Origin: Branchinecta lynchi | Lineage: Eukaryota; Arthropoda; Branchiopoda; Anostraca; Branchinectidae | Direction: 5' to 3' | Assembly (NCBI GenBank): GCA_023053575.1 | Contig: JAKZAP010000013.1 | Coordinates: 1,002,001 to 1,066,000 of the forward strand | Length of the DNA: 64,000 nt | Shown here: positions 25,441 through 35,900 of the stretch, in pieces | Position numbering within the stretch: position 1 is the stretch's first letter | How the letters are laid out: each line of letters begins with the position of its first letter | The notes under the pieces: generated by a model | Told to the model about the DNA's origin: nothing | Database searches by the model: none | The model's input: only the letters and a program-made list of their open reading frames with translations | Position numbers and translations under genes: made by a program

Positions 25441-26980
25441 AGGCTGCTTGCAATTTTTTATACTCTATACTCCACTAGCTTATCGAGTCAAAATAAAACT
25501 GTAATAATCTCGGTAATGGGAGAGAGAACAGTGACATTGTAAGAAACATTGTTTGAAAATACTCTTTCAAACAAATTTGGAGCTAAGATAACGTGTTGTC
25601 CCCAGATGACCCATCTATTCCCCCCTCTCCTCCCGTCTTCCGTGCGTCGGTCCGAGAGGAATACTGGCAATAAGTTTTCCCCATATCCTGCTAATTCTTC
25701 TACCCAATGTTTCATTCCATCATTTATTTCTGGTAATTTCTTGTAAGTGTATTAGTTAAATTGTTTCTTGTGTGTCTGTGTATTTTGTAAATTTGTATTC
25801 CTTTTCTAGCTTTTAGCTATTCTGATTAAACTTGATTGATTGATTGAAAGAACTCGAGCTACTGGCTGAACTTATGGAGACACGGCCGACGATGTAGGAT
25901 TGGTTAATACAAAAGCAACTCTCTCCAGTGTCTGACATTCCTGTCGATACATTAGCTGCTGTCGTTTTCGTCGACGTTTCAACCGTCATTTTACGCGTTT
26001 TCTTGATAACCAGATGAAAAATTCTTCGACTGTGTAGTTGTATGGTAGTTGTAGAAAAAAGTTGCATGTATATATGTAGTAGTATGGAATACTTTGATTT
26101 AGCATGCCTCCGGCTGGGTTAATCTTAAGTAGTAGTATCCGATAGCATCCAATCTTGTTGCAGTAGCGTCCAGTTTGCTAGTAGTAGCATGCAGTGGCAA
26201 CAGTTACTACTGCACGCTACGAACTCCATACGACTAATTCTCGAAACTTTTTATCGGGATGCGTTCACGTACGGCGTTGAATACTTTTCAATAATTTAAT
26301 AATAATGCATTATTATTATTTCGACTGAAGTGCCGTTTTATTTGTCGTTTCTGAAACGGTGAACTGAGGCGGAAAGTCAGTTTCAACATCTCGGCTAGGT
26401 AACTTCAAAATTCGCGAATACAAATCAAAGTTATAAATCAAGTTTAAAACAGTGGGGCTGTCCTTCGTTGTGTCTGTTGTTGCAAATATTAGGTGAGTTC
26501 GACTCTAAAGTTTAACCGAAAAGGGCTGGTATAGGACAATCTGGTTACCCGCCACTTATTCACTAAAACTGGCTTGAAGACGCGCTGAAAATGCGTTACC
26601 TCGTTGTTCACGAATTCACGAGTTATCGATTATGAAATAGTGGAATTTCTGTGTGATTTGTGGTACCTCGATGCGCTTGTTTTTTTGTTGTAAAAAAAAA
26701 AAAAAAATTCAGGCACTAAGCAATCTTCACCAATCTTATCGCCACGTTTGTTTTTAGATTAAAATTTCCCGCGCCATAGTAGAATTTCCGTGGTGGGGAC
26801 GGCGGCAGATATTCTGAACGTCATAACTAGAGTAGATAGTGGAAAATAAAAAAAATCTCTTTGCAGAATCCAAATAATTCAGTGTATTCAATTAAATGAC
26901 GCAAAAATAAGTTGGCTTTTCAGTTAAACTTTGACGTTTTCGTATCTAGTTCGTTCCTGAAACGACAATTATGCAACGCG
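25441..26980. other. Intronic sequence with LINE-like tail, no genes recognised
   Basis: A TTGATTGATTGA tract at 25838-25850 resembles a LINE 3' tail. A 17-A run lies at 26691-26707. No conserved exon is visible. It is part of RFC5 intron 4. Confidence 0.35.
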
Positions 26981-26984
26981 CCAA

Positions 26985-27180
26985 AAGAAAACGTACAACT
27001 TTGCCGGTGCGAAACGGATAAGTCCCTCTTGGCAAGGGTCCTCTTCAGCCTGAAGAGGACCCTTGCCAAGAAGGGCCGAAATGTATCTCTAATAAAAATG
27101 CAGCTGACTTCTCTGTTTTGCACCGTCAAATATGATTCGCAGTCAGCTCGGGCTGAAGGAATATCTATTAAAACAACATT
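26985..27180. repeat. Fold-back repeat with two inverted hammerhead-like arms
   Basis: CTTGGCAAGGGTCCTCTTCA is followed directly by its inverse (TGAAGAGGACCCTTGCCAAG), forming a near-perfect 25-bp palindrome centred at about 27046. The right arm continues CCGAAATGT, then GCAGCTGACTT, then CAAATATGATTCGCAGTCAG, matching the outer arms at 57660 and 62520. It lies just 5' of the LINE and its minisatellite target. Confidence 0.65.
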
Positions 27181-27283
27181 TTTCAAACCGACAACGACGA
27201 AAACGAACGCGGCTATTTAGCGGCCTCAAATCATTTCCAAACATGTTGCCAAGCAGTCAATAAAAGAGCACCAGGTGATGCAG

Positions 27284-27322
27284 CTCTAGAGGCGAAAGTT
27301 CTCAGAGTTTTCGCCTCTAGAG
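27284..27322. repeat. 14-bp stem inverted repeat
   Basis: CTCTAGAGGCGAAA and TTTCGCCTCTAGAG are separated by an 11-base loop. The perfect arms would form a hairpin or cruciform. No protein-binding role can be assigned. Confidence 0.75.
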
Positions 27323-27375
27323 TTCGACTAGGAAACTTCTGGCTTGAAGGTGAGTGCACACACAGTCCGAAGTTT

Positions 27376-27446
27376 GCAGTTAGATGCGAATTTCCTGATT
27401 CCCTCCATAGTTTTGATGTACCGCATGCAGATTTCGCCATAGTGAC
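27376..27446 (-). repeat. Isolated partial unit of the 99-bp minisatellite
   Basis: The stretch CTTCCTGATT-like to GCCATAGTGACACGAATTT is homologous to the array at 45243-46120 (TTCCTGATTCCCTCC, ACCGCATGCAGATTTCGCCA). It shows that the LINE inserted inside the minisatellite, leaving one partial unit at its 5' side. Confidence 0.75.
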
Positions 27447-28920
27447 ACGAATTTATAGTGACAGGAAACGGCCCAGTGCCGCCTCCTCGGCGTTGGGTGG
27501 GAGTTCAGTCGCGACTAGGATTTTCCCATGCGAAACCCTCTCTTTACTCCCTGCGCAACAAGTGGCCGAAGGAGAGAAGCCACAACTTGATCTGCCCTGC
27601 GGGTCCTTTAGCGACACCTGTGATACCGAGGTTGCCAGACCTGCGTTACCCTCCCCCCCAAAATCCTCTCACTCTACCCCCTCCAACCCCCCTCTTCCCC
27701 CCTCCACAGCAACCATGCTTCCGGCCACATGTTCAACCCGCAACAGGTTCGACCCGCTTGCTTTACCGGACCGATGTGAGGATTTAAATGAGGAAACCGA
27801 CAATCCCTCAGTTCCTCAAAGATGTTCAACAGTTGCCACGCTCAAAAGTAAGTCTCATACGCGAAACAAGGAGTACGTTTCTAGTCAGTATTGTTTCCCA
27901 AAATTTCTTTATAGTAACGCCGAAAGTCTTAACCCGGAAAAAACAATAGAATTAGAAAGTTTAGCGAGTATTTTAAAGGCTTCAGTACTAGTGGTCACTG
28001 AAATCCACCAGCAAAACCCCGAGTTGTTAAACATCGCAGGTTTTAATGCTTTCATGAAGTTCCGACCAAACGACCATATCCTTGGGAAGAAAGGCGGCGG
28101 AATCGGTTTATATGTACATGAAAAGATCAACTCCCGCATCGTGGATGTCCCTTGCCTTCAAGATCATGATGAGATAATGTGGATGTATTTGAAACCGAAA
28201 CGGCTCCCGCGCCAATTCAACGGAGTCGCTGTATGTGCATTTTATTATTCACCAGGTCAGAATGTACAAGCACGTTCTGATTTTCTAGAGAAACTCCAAC
28301 TGAGTGCTGACTACGTTTCTGGGAAATTTTCAGGGTGTGGAATTTTCATGATTGGTGACGGTAACGAGTTACGCCTTGATCATATTAATAGAGGCCTAGG
28401 TCTTAAACAGTTGGTGAAGTGCCCTACAACGAGGGGTGGCACTTCTCTAGATGTGATTTCGACTAACATGTTTGATTTTTATGATGATCCGATCCCAGGT
28501 TCTCCACTTGGCGGTAGCTACCATTTTACGCTAGAATTAAACCCGCGCAATAGAGTCACTATTGAGTACACAACGACAGAAACTACAAGTCGACCAATGA
28601 CCGATGAGGGTATCCTAAAATTTGGCGAATGGATTTGTGAAGAAAAGTGGGAATCAGTTTCATCTGCAAAGGATACCAATAGTAAAGCTAGTTTTCTACA
28701 GGAAATCCTACTAGCAAAGTACCATGAGTGCTTTCCCGAGAAGAAGGTGAAGCGACATGCCTCTGACCGGCCTTATATTGTGAAGGCAGTAAAAGACCTT
28801 ATTAAGGAAAAACTGCGTTTATTTAAAGCTGGTAAGACTGACCAAGCAAAACGACTGAAAAATAAGATTCGCAAAATGACGAGGAATGCCGCAAAAAAAC
28901 CACTACGCAAATCAGACTGA
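27442..28920 (+). pseudogene. LINE N-terminal region and AP endonuclease
   Basis: The first 125 residues are Pro/Ser-rich and unrecognised. From about 150 the APE-like fold is clear: N in YSNAESL, E in TEIHQQ, GGGIGLYV, GDGNE (usual GDFN), SLDVIST, and a final GSYHFTLE. The last motif normally carries Asp-His; here Asp is Tyr, which removes a catalytic residue. The frame ends at a seven-A run (28893-28899), after which homology continues in the next frame, so a one-base indel there broke the ORF. Two further frames overlapping it are shadows. Confidence 0.8.
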
Positions 28921-29899
28921 AAAACTATTAAAGTCTGACCCTAGAAAATGGTATAATGGAGTGAAGAAAATGATGGGGAAGGTTCAGAAGGGACTTGATT
29001 TTAACCTTAATGAAAGTGAACAGGAAACGGCAAATAAATTAAATGCTCACCTTGCTGCTATAGTTCAAACTCTCCCTCCCCTCCCCCACGAAGAAATTCC
29101 CCAAATCCCACCTGATTTTGATTTCCCTAAAATTAGCCAAGATGAAGTAACTAAAAAATTAAGGAGGCTTAAAAGAACGAGTGTAACACCCGTAGATATT
29201 CCCGTTGAGTTGATTAAAGCTTTCCCTGAGAAAATTAGTAGTCCCCTTTCACATATTTTTAATAAAATAACAGAATCAGGTGAGTACCCGTCAGTTTGGA
29301 AAAATGGTTATGTGACACCTATTCCGAAAAAAGATTCCCCTAATGATTTTACTGGTGTGCGCCCAATTACTATGACCCCTATTTTTAGTAAAGTTTACGA
29401 ACAGTTCCTTTCATCATGGTTAAAAGAAACAATTTTGAGACTTGTTGACCCGAAGCAGTTTGGTAACCTGCCAAAAACATCAACAGCACATTACTTAGTT
29501 AGCTTGCTAGATAGAATACTTAAGAATTTGGATAATCCAAATATATGGATTAATTTAATAGCTATAGACCTAAAAAAAGCGTTTGATTTAATTAACCACA
29601 GCAAGCTCATTGCCAAACTCCTAAATAAATTTAAAATTGAGCCGTTTCTGGTACGAATTGTTGCACAATTTCTGTCAAACCGAACACAACAAACTAAGTA
29701 CAAAACGATATTTTCAGATATTTTACCTATTTTTTGCGGTGTACCCCAGGGTACTCTGTTGGGACCGCTTCTTTTTTTGGTTATGGTCAATGAGCTCGCA
29801 CTTTCTTTCGCAGATAGGTGGAAATGCGTGGATGACCTGTCGCTGCTTGAAGTGTGCAGAAGAAATATTAAAAGCAGTGCTAAGGTTATCATACGATGA
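28886..29899 (+). pseudogene. LINE reverse transcriptase, central part
   Basis: RT motifs are in order: the finger region (VTPVDIPVELIKAFP, WKNGYVTPIPKKDSPNDF, RPITMTPIFSKVYE), motif A (AIDLKKAFDLINH, residues about 227-239), motif B (CGVPQGTLLGPLLF, about 284-297) and motif C (WKCVDDLSLLE, about 312-322). Both catalytic Asp residues of motif C are kept. The frame is lost near 29870 and the homology continues in another frame to 30233. Confidence 0.85.
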
Positions 29900-30233
29900 T
29901 ATCTGTGATGAGGCAGCTATGGATGACATGGTCGTCAACATGGATAAATCGTTGGTGCTAACTATATCATTTTTAAAAAGCATGCCGGACTTTTACCCTC
30001 CCCTCCCCACTGCCCAGTGTGTGAAACACATAAAGTTACTGGGAATCCATATTACCCATGACTTAAAATGGATCAAACAAGTGGACAGCATGCTTAAAAA
30101 GGGTAATATGGCAATCCGATCCCTAAAATTATTATCCCGTTACGGTGTCCCTACCGAGCACCTTTTAAAAATTTTCTTGTCTTTTATCCGCCCCACTTTA
30201 GAATATTGCTGTCAGGTATGGCACTTCGGTTTG
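29870..30233 (+). pseudogene. LINE RT thumb / C-terminal region, first half
   Basis: Continuation of the RT in the third frame: MDKSLVLTISFLK, KLLGIHITHDLKW, AIRSLKLLSRYGVP, IRPTLEYCCQVWHFGLTR. It is cut off exactly at the Polinton target site (ACACGG, 30234-30239). The same protein resumes at 44590 beyond the element, proving that the Polinton inserted into the LINE. Confidence 0.85.
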
Positions 30234-30239
30234 ACACGG
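30234..30239. repeat. Polinton target-site duplication, left copy
   Basis: ACACGG lies directly before the element's first base. An identical hexamer follows the last base at 44584-44589. Six bases is the usual duplication length for Polinton integrases. Confidence 0.95.
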
Positions 30240-30825
30240 AGTAGTATATAATCGCCGCTCCCACTCCACCCTCCCCCCAATTTCAAAACCCCATTTTAAC
30301 ATCAATTTCTTAAATTTTAACATCCTTTTTACCAAATTATCCCCCTTTTTAAGAACATTTTTATTTTCTTAATTCCAAAATAAAGGATACAAGAAATGAG
30401 AATATTACCCTTTACTACATATAAAATACTACAATATACTACTACTTCTTTTTTTTTACATTTTTAATTTTTTATTCAAATATTACTGAGTAAACAGTTC
30501 TAAATCCACATATGTTTCTTTGTTCTTGTTTTCGCGTACAATCGGTTGCAAAACTAGATTTTTCTTTAAAAGTAATTCGTTAGCAATGGCATTATATTTC
30601 TGAGTTATAAACAAATCACAGGGTTTGTCATTATGATTAATGACGACAACCAACTTATCACCATATTTTGTCTTAGCGATTCTCATTTTAACAATAGTAT
30701 ATTTCAGTCCTAGAACTAGTTCTTCTTTCCTGATTGTCTCATTGTATTTATTCATTCTGATTGTATTCAAGACTTCCTTTGTGGACTCCATTTATTAGGG
30801 GATGATTTTATTAAATAAAAATCCA
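30240..30825 (+). repeat. Polinton left terminal inverted repeat, 586 bp
   Basis: It matches the reverse complement of 43998-44583 over its full length without a gap that I could see. One substitution (30618-30620 region, TGT against TGA in the gene sense) was found. It contains a complete 102-codon gene on the minus strand and a C-rich tract near the terminus. Similarity ends at 30825/43998. Confidence 0.93.
30483..30791 (-). CDS. TIR-encoded small protein, OB-fold-like (102 aa)
   Basis: The start codon lies in CCCCTAATAAATGG, the same start motif as the internal late genes. The central part (GLKYTIVKMRIAKTKYGDKLVVVI) followed by DLFITQKYN has the alternating strand pattern of a small OB-fold, suggesting a single-stranded-DNA-binding role. 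This is inference from pattern only. Transcription runs outward, toward the element end. Because it lies in the TIR, the gene is present twice; this left copy is intact with Cys58, while the right copy has a stop at that codon. Confidence 0.75.
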   Translation of the reverse strand: MESTKEVLNTIRMNKYNETIRKEELVLGLKYTIVKMRIAKTKYGDKLVVVINHNDKPCDLFITQKYNAIANELLLKKNLVLQPIVRENKNKETYVDLELFTQ

Positions 30826-30868
30826 AAGCTCCTAATTACCGGCAGATCGTAACACCTGTGGTGTGAGA

Positions 30869-30968
30869 GATGCGTCACACTAAATATTCTCGAATATTCT
30901 CGAATATTTAGATGCGTCACCTCCAGCAGATAACAAGACTCGGCGGAGAAGATTCGCGAATATATATA
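30869..30968 (+). promoter_or_regulatory. Polinton early promoter: two heat-shock-type elements and TATA box
   Basis: 30887-30904 reads TTCTCGAATATTCTCGAA, four alternating pentamers that exactly fit nTTCnnGAAnnTTCnnGAA. 30948-30960 reads GAAGATTCGCGAA, a second perfect three-pentamer site. TATATATA follows at 30961-30968. The first site is flanked by direct repeats GATGCGTCAC (30869-30878 and 30911-30920), which contain a CRE/AP-1-like TGCGTCA. The layout is that of a host RNA polymerase II promoter driving the rightward gene at 31438. Confidence 0.7.
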
Positions 30969-31047
30969 GTGTCGCGCATCTGGTTAAGGAGACATTTGTA
31001 AACAAGTTGAGATTAAGAAGGTGTTGAAGAAAGAAAAAATTTCCAAT

Positions 31048-31437
31048 GTAAGTATTTTTAGTTTTCTAGCGATAAAAACAAGGATATCCAGGTAGATATC
31101 TAGCAAGATAGGAATAGCTGCATCTGAAACAAAAAATTACGCAAATATCAAATATACCACACGAGTTATCAGATGACGAAGCGCATCACAGGAGATGACG
31201 TAGGAACCAGATGGTCTTGACAGATTCTGTAAAGAATTTTTAATGGGTTAGATAATGTTGCGAAGCGCGTCAAACGAGATGAAGTAGGAATCAAATGGCC
31301 TTCAAAAATTCTGTAAAGGAATTATCTGGGTCAGATAATGTTGCGAAGCGCGTCACACGAGATGAAGTAGGAATCAAATGGCCTTCAAAAATTCTGTAAA
31401 GGAATCATCAAGGTCGTTAAAAGATTTTTATTTTCAG
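31048..31437 (+). other. Putative 390-bp intron in the leader of the first Polinton gene
   Basis: The donor CAAT|GTAAGTATTT fits the consensus very well. The acceptor GATTTTTATTTTCAG|ATG ends directly at an ATG. Splicing would remove a region of 83-84-bp repeats (copies near 31194, 31278 and 31361) and start translation at 31438. The upstream in-frame ATG at 31378 lies inside the repeat, supporting 31438 as the real start. RNA evidence is needed. Confidence 0.5.
31194..31400 (+). repeat. 83-84-bp tandem repeat, about 2.5 copies
   Basis: The unit includes GATGAAGTAGGAATCAAATGG, TTCTGTAAAGGAAT, GTCAGATAATG and TTGCGAAGCGCGTCA. It lies between the TATA box and the first rightward gene, within the putative leader intron. 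Confidence 0.8.
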
Positions 31438-32154
31438 ATGAACAGCGAAGGTATTCAGAAGAAAACAGCAACCATTCCGAAAAAGTATATGAATGGGTTG
31501 TTCAAACTGGAGAAATCGGAGCAAGAAACATTCCTTTCGCTGTGGAGTAAGGTAGTCACAGCCTCAGATGAAGTCGAAGGTGAAGACCGTACGACAGCGT
31601 GTTCCTCTGTTGACAAGAAAAAAGAGAAGAGCGTGCAGTTTTTAGCCGATATTAAAGCGAATTTACATGCTTCGCGAAGGTTTGGAAACTTCAAAGTGGA
31701 CGTAAGCATCAAGAAGGTGCTGAGCAGCAAAATATGTGGAGTCAGTTTGGAACAAGCAGAACGTTTAATTATTGATTTAAATAAAGTGGAGGTGTATTTG
31801 GATTATTTATCAGTGTTACTAAAAGCGAAAAAAGGTGAAGTGTATGCGTACATGCAAAAACTGTTCAATGACAACCCTGAGAATCTGCACAAGTGTTTTC
31901 TTGAAGAACGATTTAAGAAATATGGAGAAAGCAAATCAACAATAAGAAGATATCTTCAGTTGTATGGATTAGTCCGCGAATATCCTGGAATAGCTTTCTG
32001 TGGGAAAGGGTACTATTGCATCGTCGAAAATGAAAAAGCTATTCGCAAAGCGATCCAAGAGGATGAGATATTGTCTTCATTACTCAAGGAGCATCCTGCG
32101 CAAGTTTTCTTATCCGATGAAGTGTTGATTGATTTTGATAATCTGAGTCTATAA
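31378..32154 (+). CDS. Polinton protein of unknown function (238-258 aa)
   Basis: No family is recognised. The protein is Lys/Glu-rich and mainly helical, with EQAERLIIDLNKVEVYLDYLSVLLKAKKGEV in the middle. The stretch STIRRYLQLYGLVREYPGIAF could be a helix-turn-helix-type segment. The open frame starts at 31378 (258 aa), but the better start is 31438 (238 aa), directly after a splice-acceptor-like sequence. Unlike the other element genes it has no TAAATG start motif and instead follows a TATA/heat-shock-element promoter, so it may be an early, host-transcribed gene. Confidence 0.75.
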   Translation: MAFKNSVKESSRSLKDFYFQMNSEGIQKKTATIPKKYMNGLFKLEKSEQETFLSLWSKVVTASDEVEGEDRTTACSSVDKKKEKSVQFLADIKANLHASRRFGNFKVDVSIKKVLSSKICGVSLEQAERLIIDLNKVEVYLDYLSVLLKAKKGEVYAYMQKLFNDNPENLHKCFLEERFKKYGESKSTIRRYLQLYGLVREYPGIAFCGKGYYCIVENEKAIRKAIQEDEILSSLLKEHPAQVFLSDEVLIDFDNLSL

Positions 32155-32245
32155 ATGTTGAATTAAGTTTTCTCAATAAATTGGTGTTTCATTGATTGAG
32201 TTATAAGCTAGATTTTGTTGCTAGGTGGTGGTTATGTGTGAAGAG

Positions 32246-32665
32246 TCACACTGGTGGAACATTCTTCTGAACTATTGATGTATTCTTGCAATATTTATAG
32301 CCATTCAGACGGACTTGTTTCATGTATTTTTCGCGAGGAAAAAATCGAAAGGTTTTACGCATCTCTGTTTCTCTCTGAATTACCTCCTCAATTGTTAACT
32401 GTCCGCATTTTAGCATTGACAACAACTCAGTATAAAAATCATAAATAGTCCTAAATTCTGCTTTTCTATCAGCAATGCTTAATTGCTTTTCAATTATTTC
32501 GATGATAACAGCACCCAAACTTAAAGAAGCTAGCGGTAGCACTAGAAACGCAGACATTCCTGCTGCTGAAAAGAGGAATTTGGATACAAGTAAGCTATTA
32601 CTTATACGATTGTAGTACTTGTAACTGCGACGGTAAACATACATTTTCTTTTCTAATTCTTCCAT
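32246..32665 (-). CDS. Polinton two-helix membrane protein (139 aa)
   Basis: The start lies in TATTATAAATGG, the element's start motif, on the minus strand. Residues about 23-60 (LLVSKFLFSAAGMSAFLVLPLASLSLGAVIIEI) form one long or two short membrane helices. The flanks are basic and tyrosine-rich (YVYRRSYKYYNR) and the C-terminal half is soluble. Small membrane proteins with a Tyr/Lys-rich N-terminus are common in invertebrate Polintons, but their function is unknown. It is the only internal gene on this strand and is divergent from the polymerase gene. Confidence 0.75.
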   Translation of the reverse strand: MEELEKKMYVYRRSYKYYNRISNSLLVSKFLFSAAGMSAFLVLPLASLSLGAVIIEIIEKQLSIADRKAEFRTIYDFYTELLSMLKCGQLTIEEVIQRETEMRKTFRFFPREKYMKQVRLNGYKYCKNTSIVQKNVPPV

Positions 32666-32706
32666 TTATAATATAATAAAATTGTTTCGAAAAATATTTC
32701 TAACAA

Positions 32707-32815
32707 AATAAAGAGTAGTAACCAAATGCCGATTTCGTCAAGAGTAGTAACCAAAAGCGGATTTTCGTTAAGAGTAGTAACCAAATGCCGATTTCGTCAA
32801 GAGTAGTAAAGAATA
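32707..32815. repeat. About 30-bp repeats in the divergent spacer
   Basis: AGAGTAGTAACCAAA(T/A)GC-CGATTT occurs three times, with a fourth partial AGAGTAGTAAAGAATAAAGG. The repeats lie in the 300-bp spacer between the membrane protein (minus) and the polymerase (plus). The word AGTAGTA is also the element terminus. It could be a bidirectional control region or replication element. Confidence 0.7.
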
Positions 32816-32966
32816 AAGGAAACCCGTGACTAGTAGTAAAGCATGTGCGAAACCCATAAGGGCGTCGGAAAATACATAGTAAAGGATTTGGAAAACCAGT
32901 GCTTTTCTTTACGGCTGACAAAACTCAGACGGGAGAAATTTATTAATAAAAATGTTCCCCTATTAA

Positions 32967-35900
32967 ATGATGAATACTACAGAGGTTATTCAGCTTTGTA
33001 AAAAGGTTATATCAAACAACAAAGCGGTTATACAAAGATTATCGCTACACACATATAATGAACTGCGGACTTATGCGAAAATTAATAAAATCAAAACAAA
33101 TGGAGCTAAGAAACATGAAATAACAAATAATATAATAAACCATCTTAGTAAGTATATTTTGATAGCTGAAGATAAAATTAAAATTGAACGCAGAAACGAA
33201 AGAACTCATAATAAGAACAGACCATCCGACTACAAACCAGAACCGAGATTACGAACCATTCTGGAAGATGAGATAAGAGAAAATAATATCACCATTACAA
33301 AACTAAAACAAGAATACAATGATAACAAAGAAAAAGAGACAAGCGAATTAAAGAAATTTCTGAAAAACAAGAACCTATCAACTCGCGGAAACCGAGAAGA
33401 AGTACTAAAAAGAGTTGGAGAATACTATAATAATATTATTACCAAACATAAAGATTCCGTACAGAAAAATAGAGATATCATAAGAGATCAAACAGAAAGA
33501 CGTGATAACAGTAGACAGAAACCAATTGGTTTATCAACTCTCTTCATAAATAAGAAAAAAATTAAAGAAGAAAAATTAATTCCTGATCATGTATTTAGAA
33601 CGGAAGAAGAACAGCAGCCTACTATTTTTAGCGAAAGTGAGAATATATTCACTGTAAACGTTTCAGTTGAAAGCAATGGAAGAGATGAACATACTCTTAT
33701 TGCTTTTACTTTCGCCGATTTACAGCGGCGGATGAATGAACTTTATCAATATAGAGTTCAGTTTGTAACCAGGGTTATATTCTATAGACAGGAAAATGAT
33801 GAAGAAGTAGTAGTATATTACAACAGTACTTCTTGGATTTTAAATAAAAATAGCATTCTTACTCATAGTCATTTGGATGATAATAACAAGAGACTGAGTT
33901 CTTTAAGTAATACCCCTCGATCTGGGCTACAATTTAGTCGGTATGAAGGAATTGATTATAGGATGACACGAATAGAATCTTACATGGGAGGAACGTTTAA
34001 AATACTACCAGATTTCGTAAAAAATAAAAGAGCTTGTCTGAATATTGAAAATAAGGATCAAAAATGCTTTCTTTGGTCAATCTTAGCAAATTTATACCCA
34101 GCTAAGGATCATCCGGAAAGAATTTCGAAATATAAACAATATGAGAACGAATTTGATTTCAAAGGGGTTACCAACTTCCCAATGGATACTAAAGATATAC
34201 ACAAATTTGAAAATAGATACAACATTAAGATTTGTTTATTTCAAATTGAAAAAGAGAAAATTATCAGAAGTCATATACTAAAAAGTACAATCAATGGGAA
34301 AACTGCAAAACATATCGTTCATTTATTATATTTCGATAATCATTATGTACTGGTAAAGGATCTGAGCAGATTAGTTGGTCCTCAAATATCTACAAGACAA
34401 AAAAAGACATACCTCTGCACTTTTTGCGGAAGGCATTTTACAAAAGAAGAACAATATGAAAAACATGAGAGTAAAAATAATTGCGAAGATCCTGATATTA
34501 TAATGCCTCCTGAAGGTTCAAGTATACAATATAAAAATATTGCAAAACAAATGAAAGTACCTTATTGCATAATAGCAGACTTTGAGTCTTATAACGAAGA
34601 ATACAATCAGGTAAACGGGAAGAAAACAATAAAAGTGGCCAAACAGAAACCATTTGCTTACGGGTTTCAGGTATGCTGTTCCTTTGATACAAACCAGAAC
34701 AAATACTATGACTATTTCGGTGAAGACGCTGCAGAACATTTTGTTAAAACCGTTACAAAAGTATCCACAGAAATTGCAAACAAATATGAAAGCAGACAAA
34801 GAAACCATACTTATACCAATGCAGAAATTACCGAAAAATGGAAAAATCTAATGAATAAGACTTGTCACATCTGTACAACTGAAATTACTGAAAATCCTCA
34901 CTTTGATCACGACCACATGACAGGAGAAGATAGGGGATTTGCTCATGCTGAATGTAATATGAAATACAGGATTCCTAGGCATATCCCGGTAGTAATGCAT
35001 AATTTATCTAAATATGATTCCCATCTGTTTGTTAGAGAATTGATACCTGATAACGGAATTTTTGAAAGTGCAGAAAGTTTCATATCATTCTCGAAATCAA
35101 TAAGTATAAGAAAGACGGATACAGAAATAAAATATGAGATCCGGTTTATAGATTCGATTAGATTTATGGCTTCATCTTTAGACAAACTATCAGCAAATTT
35201 AGCGAAATGTGATTGCAAAGTACCCTGTAATCATCTAAGACAGAATTTCAAATTCACATCTAACAGCTTCAAAAATGACGATGAATTCAAAGAAATAATT
35301 AAAAAAGGGGTATATCCCTATGAATTCGTAGACAGTTTCGATAAAATGAAATGTACAAAGTTACCACCAATAGAAAGCTTTTATTCTAGGTTGACGGGGA
35401 AAGGTATTGACAAAAGTGATTATAAAAGAGCGGTATCTATATGGAAGCAATTTAACTGTGAAACATTACTTGGTTATACCAAATTATATCTAAAAAGTGA
35501 TGTTTTAATATTGTCGGATGTTGTAGAGAATTTCAGGAACGTTTGTATACATAATTATGATCTGGATCCACTTCATTACTTCTCAGCTCCAGGGTTGACA
35601 TGGGATTCTTTCTTAAAGCATTCAAAAGTAGACTTGCCGTTATTCTCAAAGGAAGACATGTATACCTTTATAGAAAAAGGAATAAGAGGTGGTGTATCCC
35701 AATGTATAAAAAGATACGCAAAAGCAAATAATAAATATACAAGTGATTATAATAAGCATAAACCATCTAATTACTTAATGTATTTAGACGCTAATAATTT
35801 ATATGGGTGGGCGATGTCGCAGAATTTACCAGCGAGTGATTTCCAATTCATTTCCATACCGGATGATTTGAAAGAAAGGAATGAATACGAATCAATCGAG

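Noticed and set aside
27284..27322. Rho-independent terminator
   Set aside because: The hairpin lacks a T tract and the DNA is animal nuclear, where this mechanism does not apply.
31378..31437. ATG at 31378 as the true start of the first Polinton gene
   Set aside because: It lies within a tandem repeat unit and upstream of a strong splice acceptor; 31438 is the better start, though both remain possible.
32711..33000. CRISPR-like array at the 30-bp repeats
   Set aside because: Repeats are contiguous without unique spacers, there are too few of them, and the context is a eukaryotic transposon.
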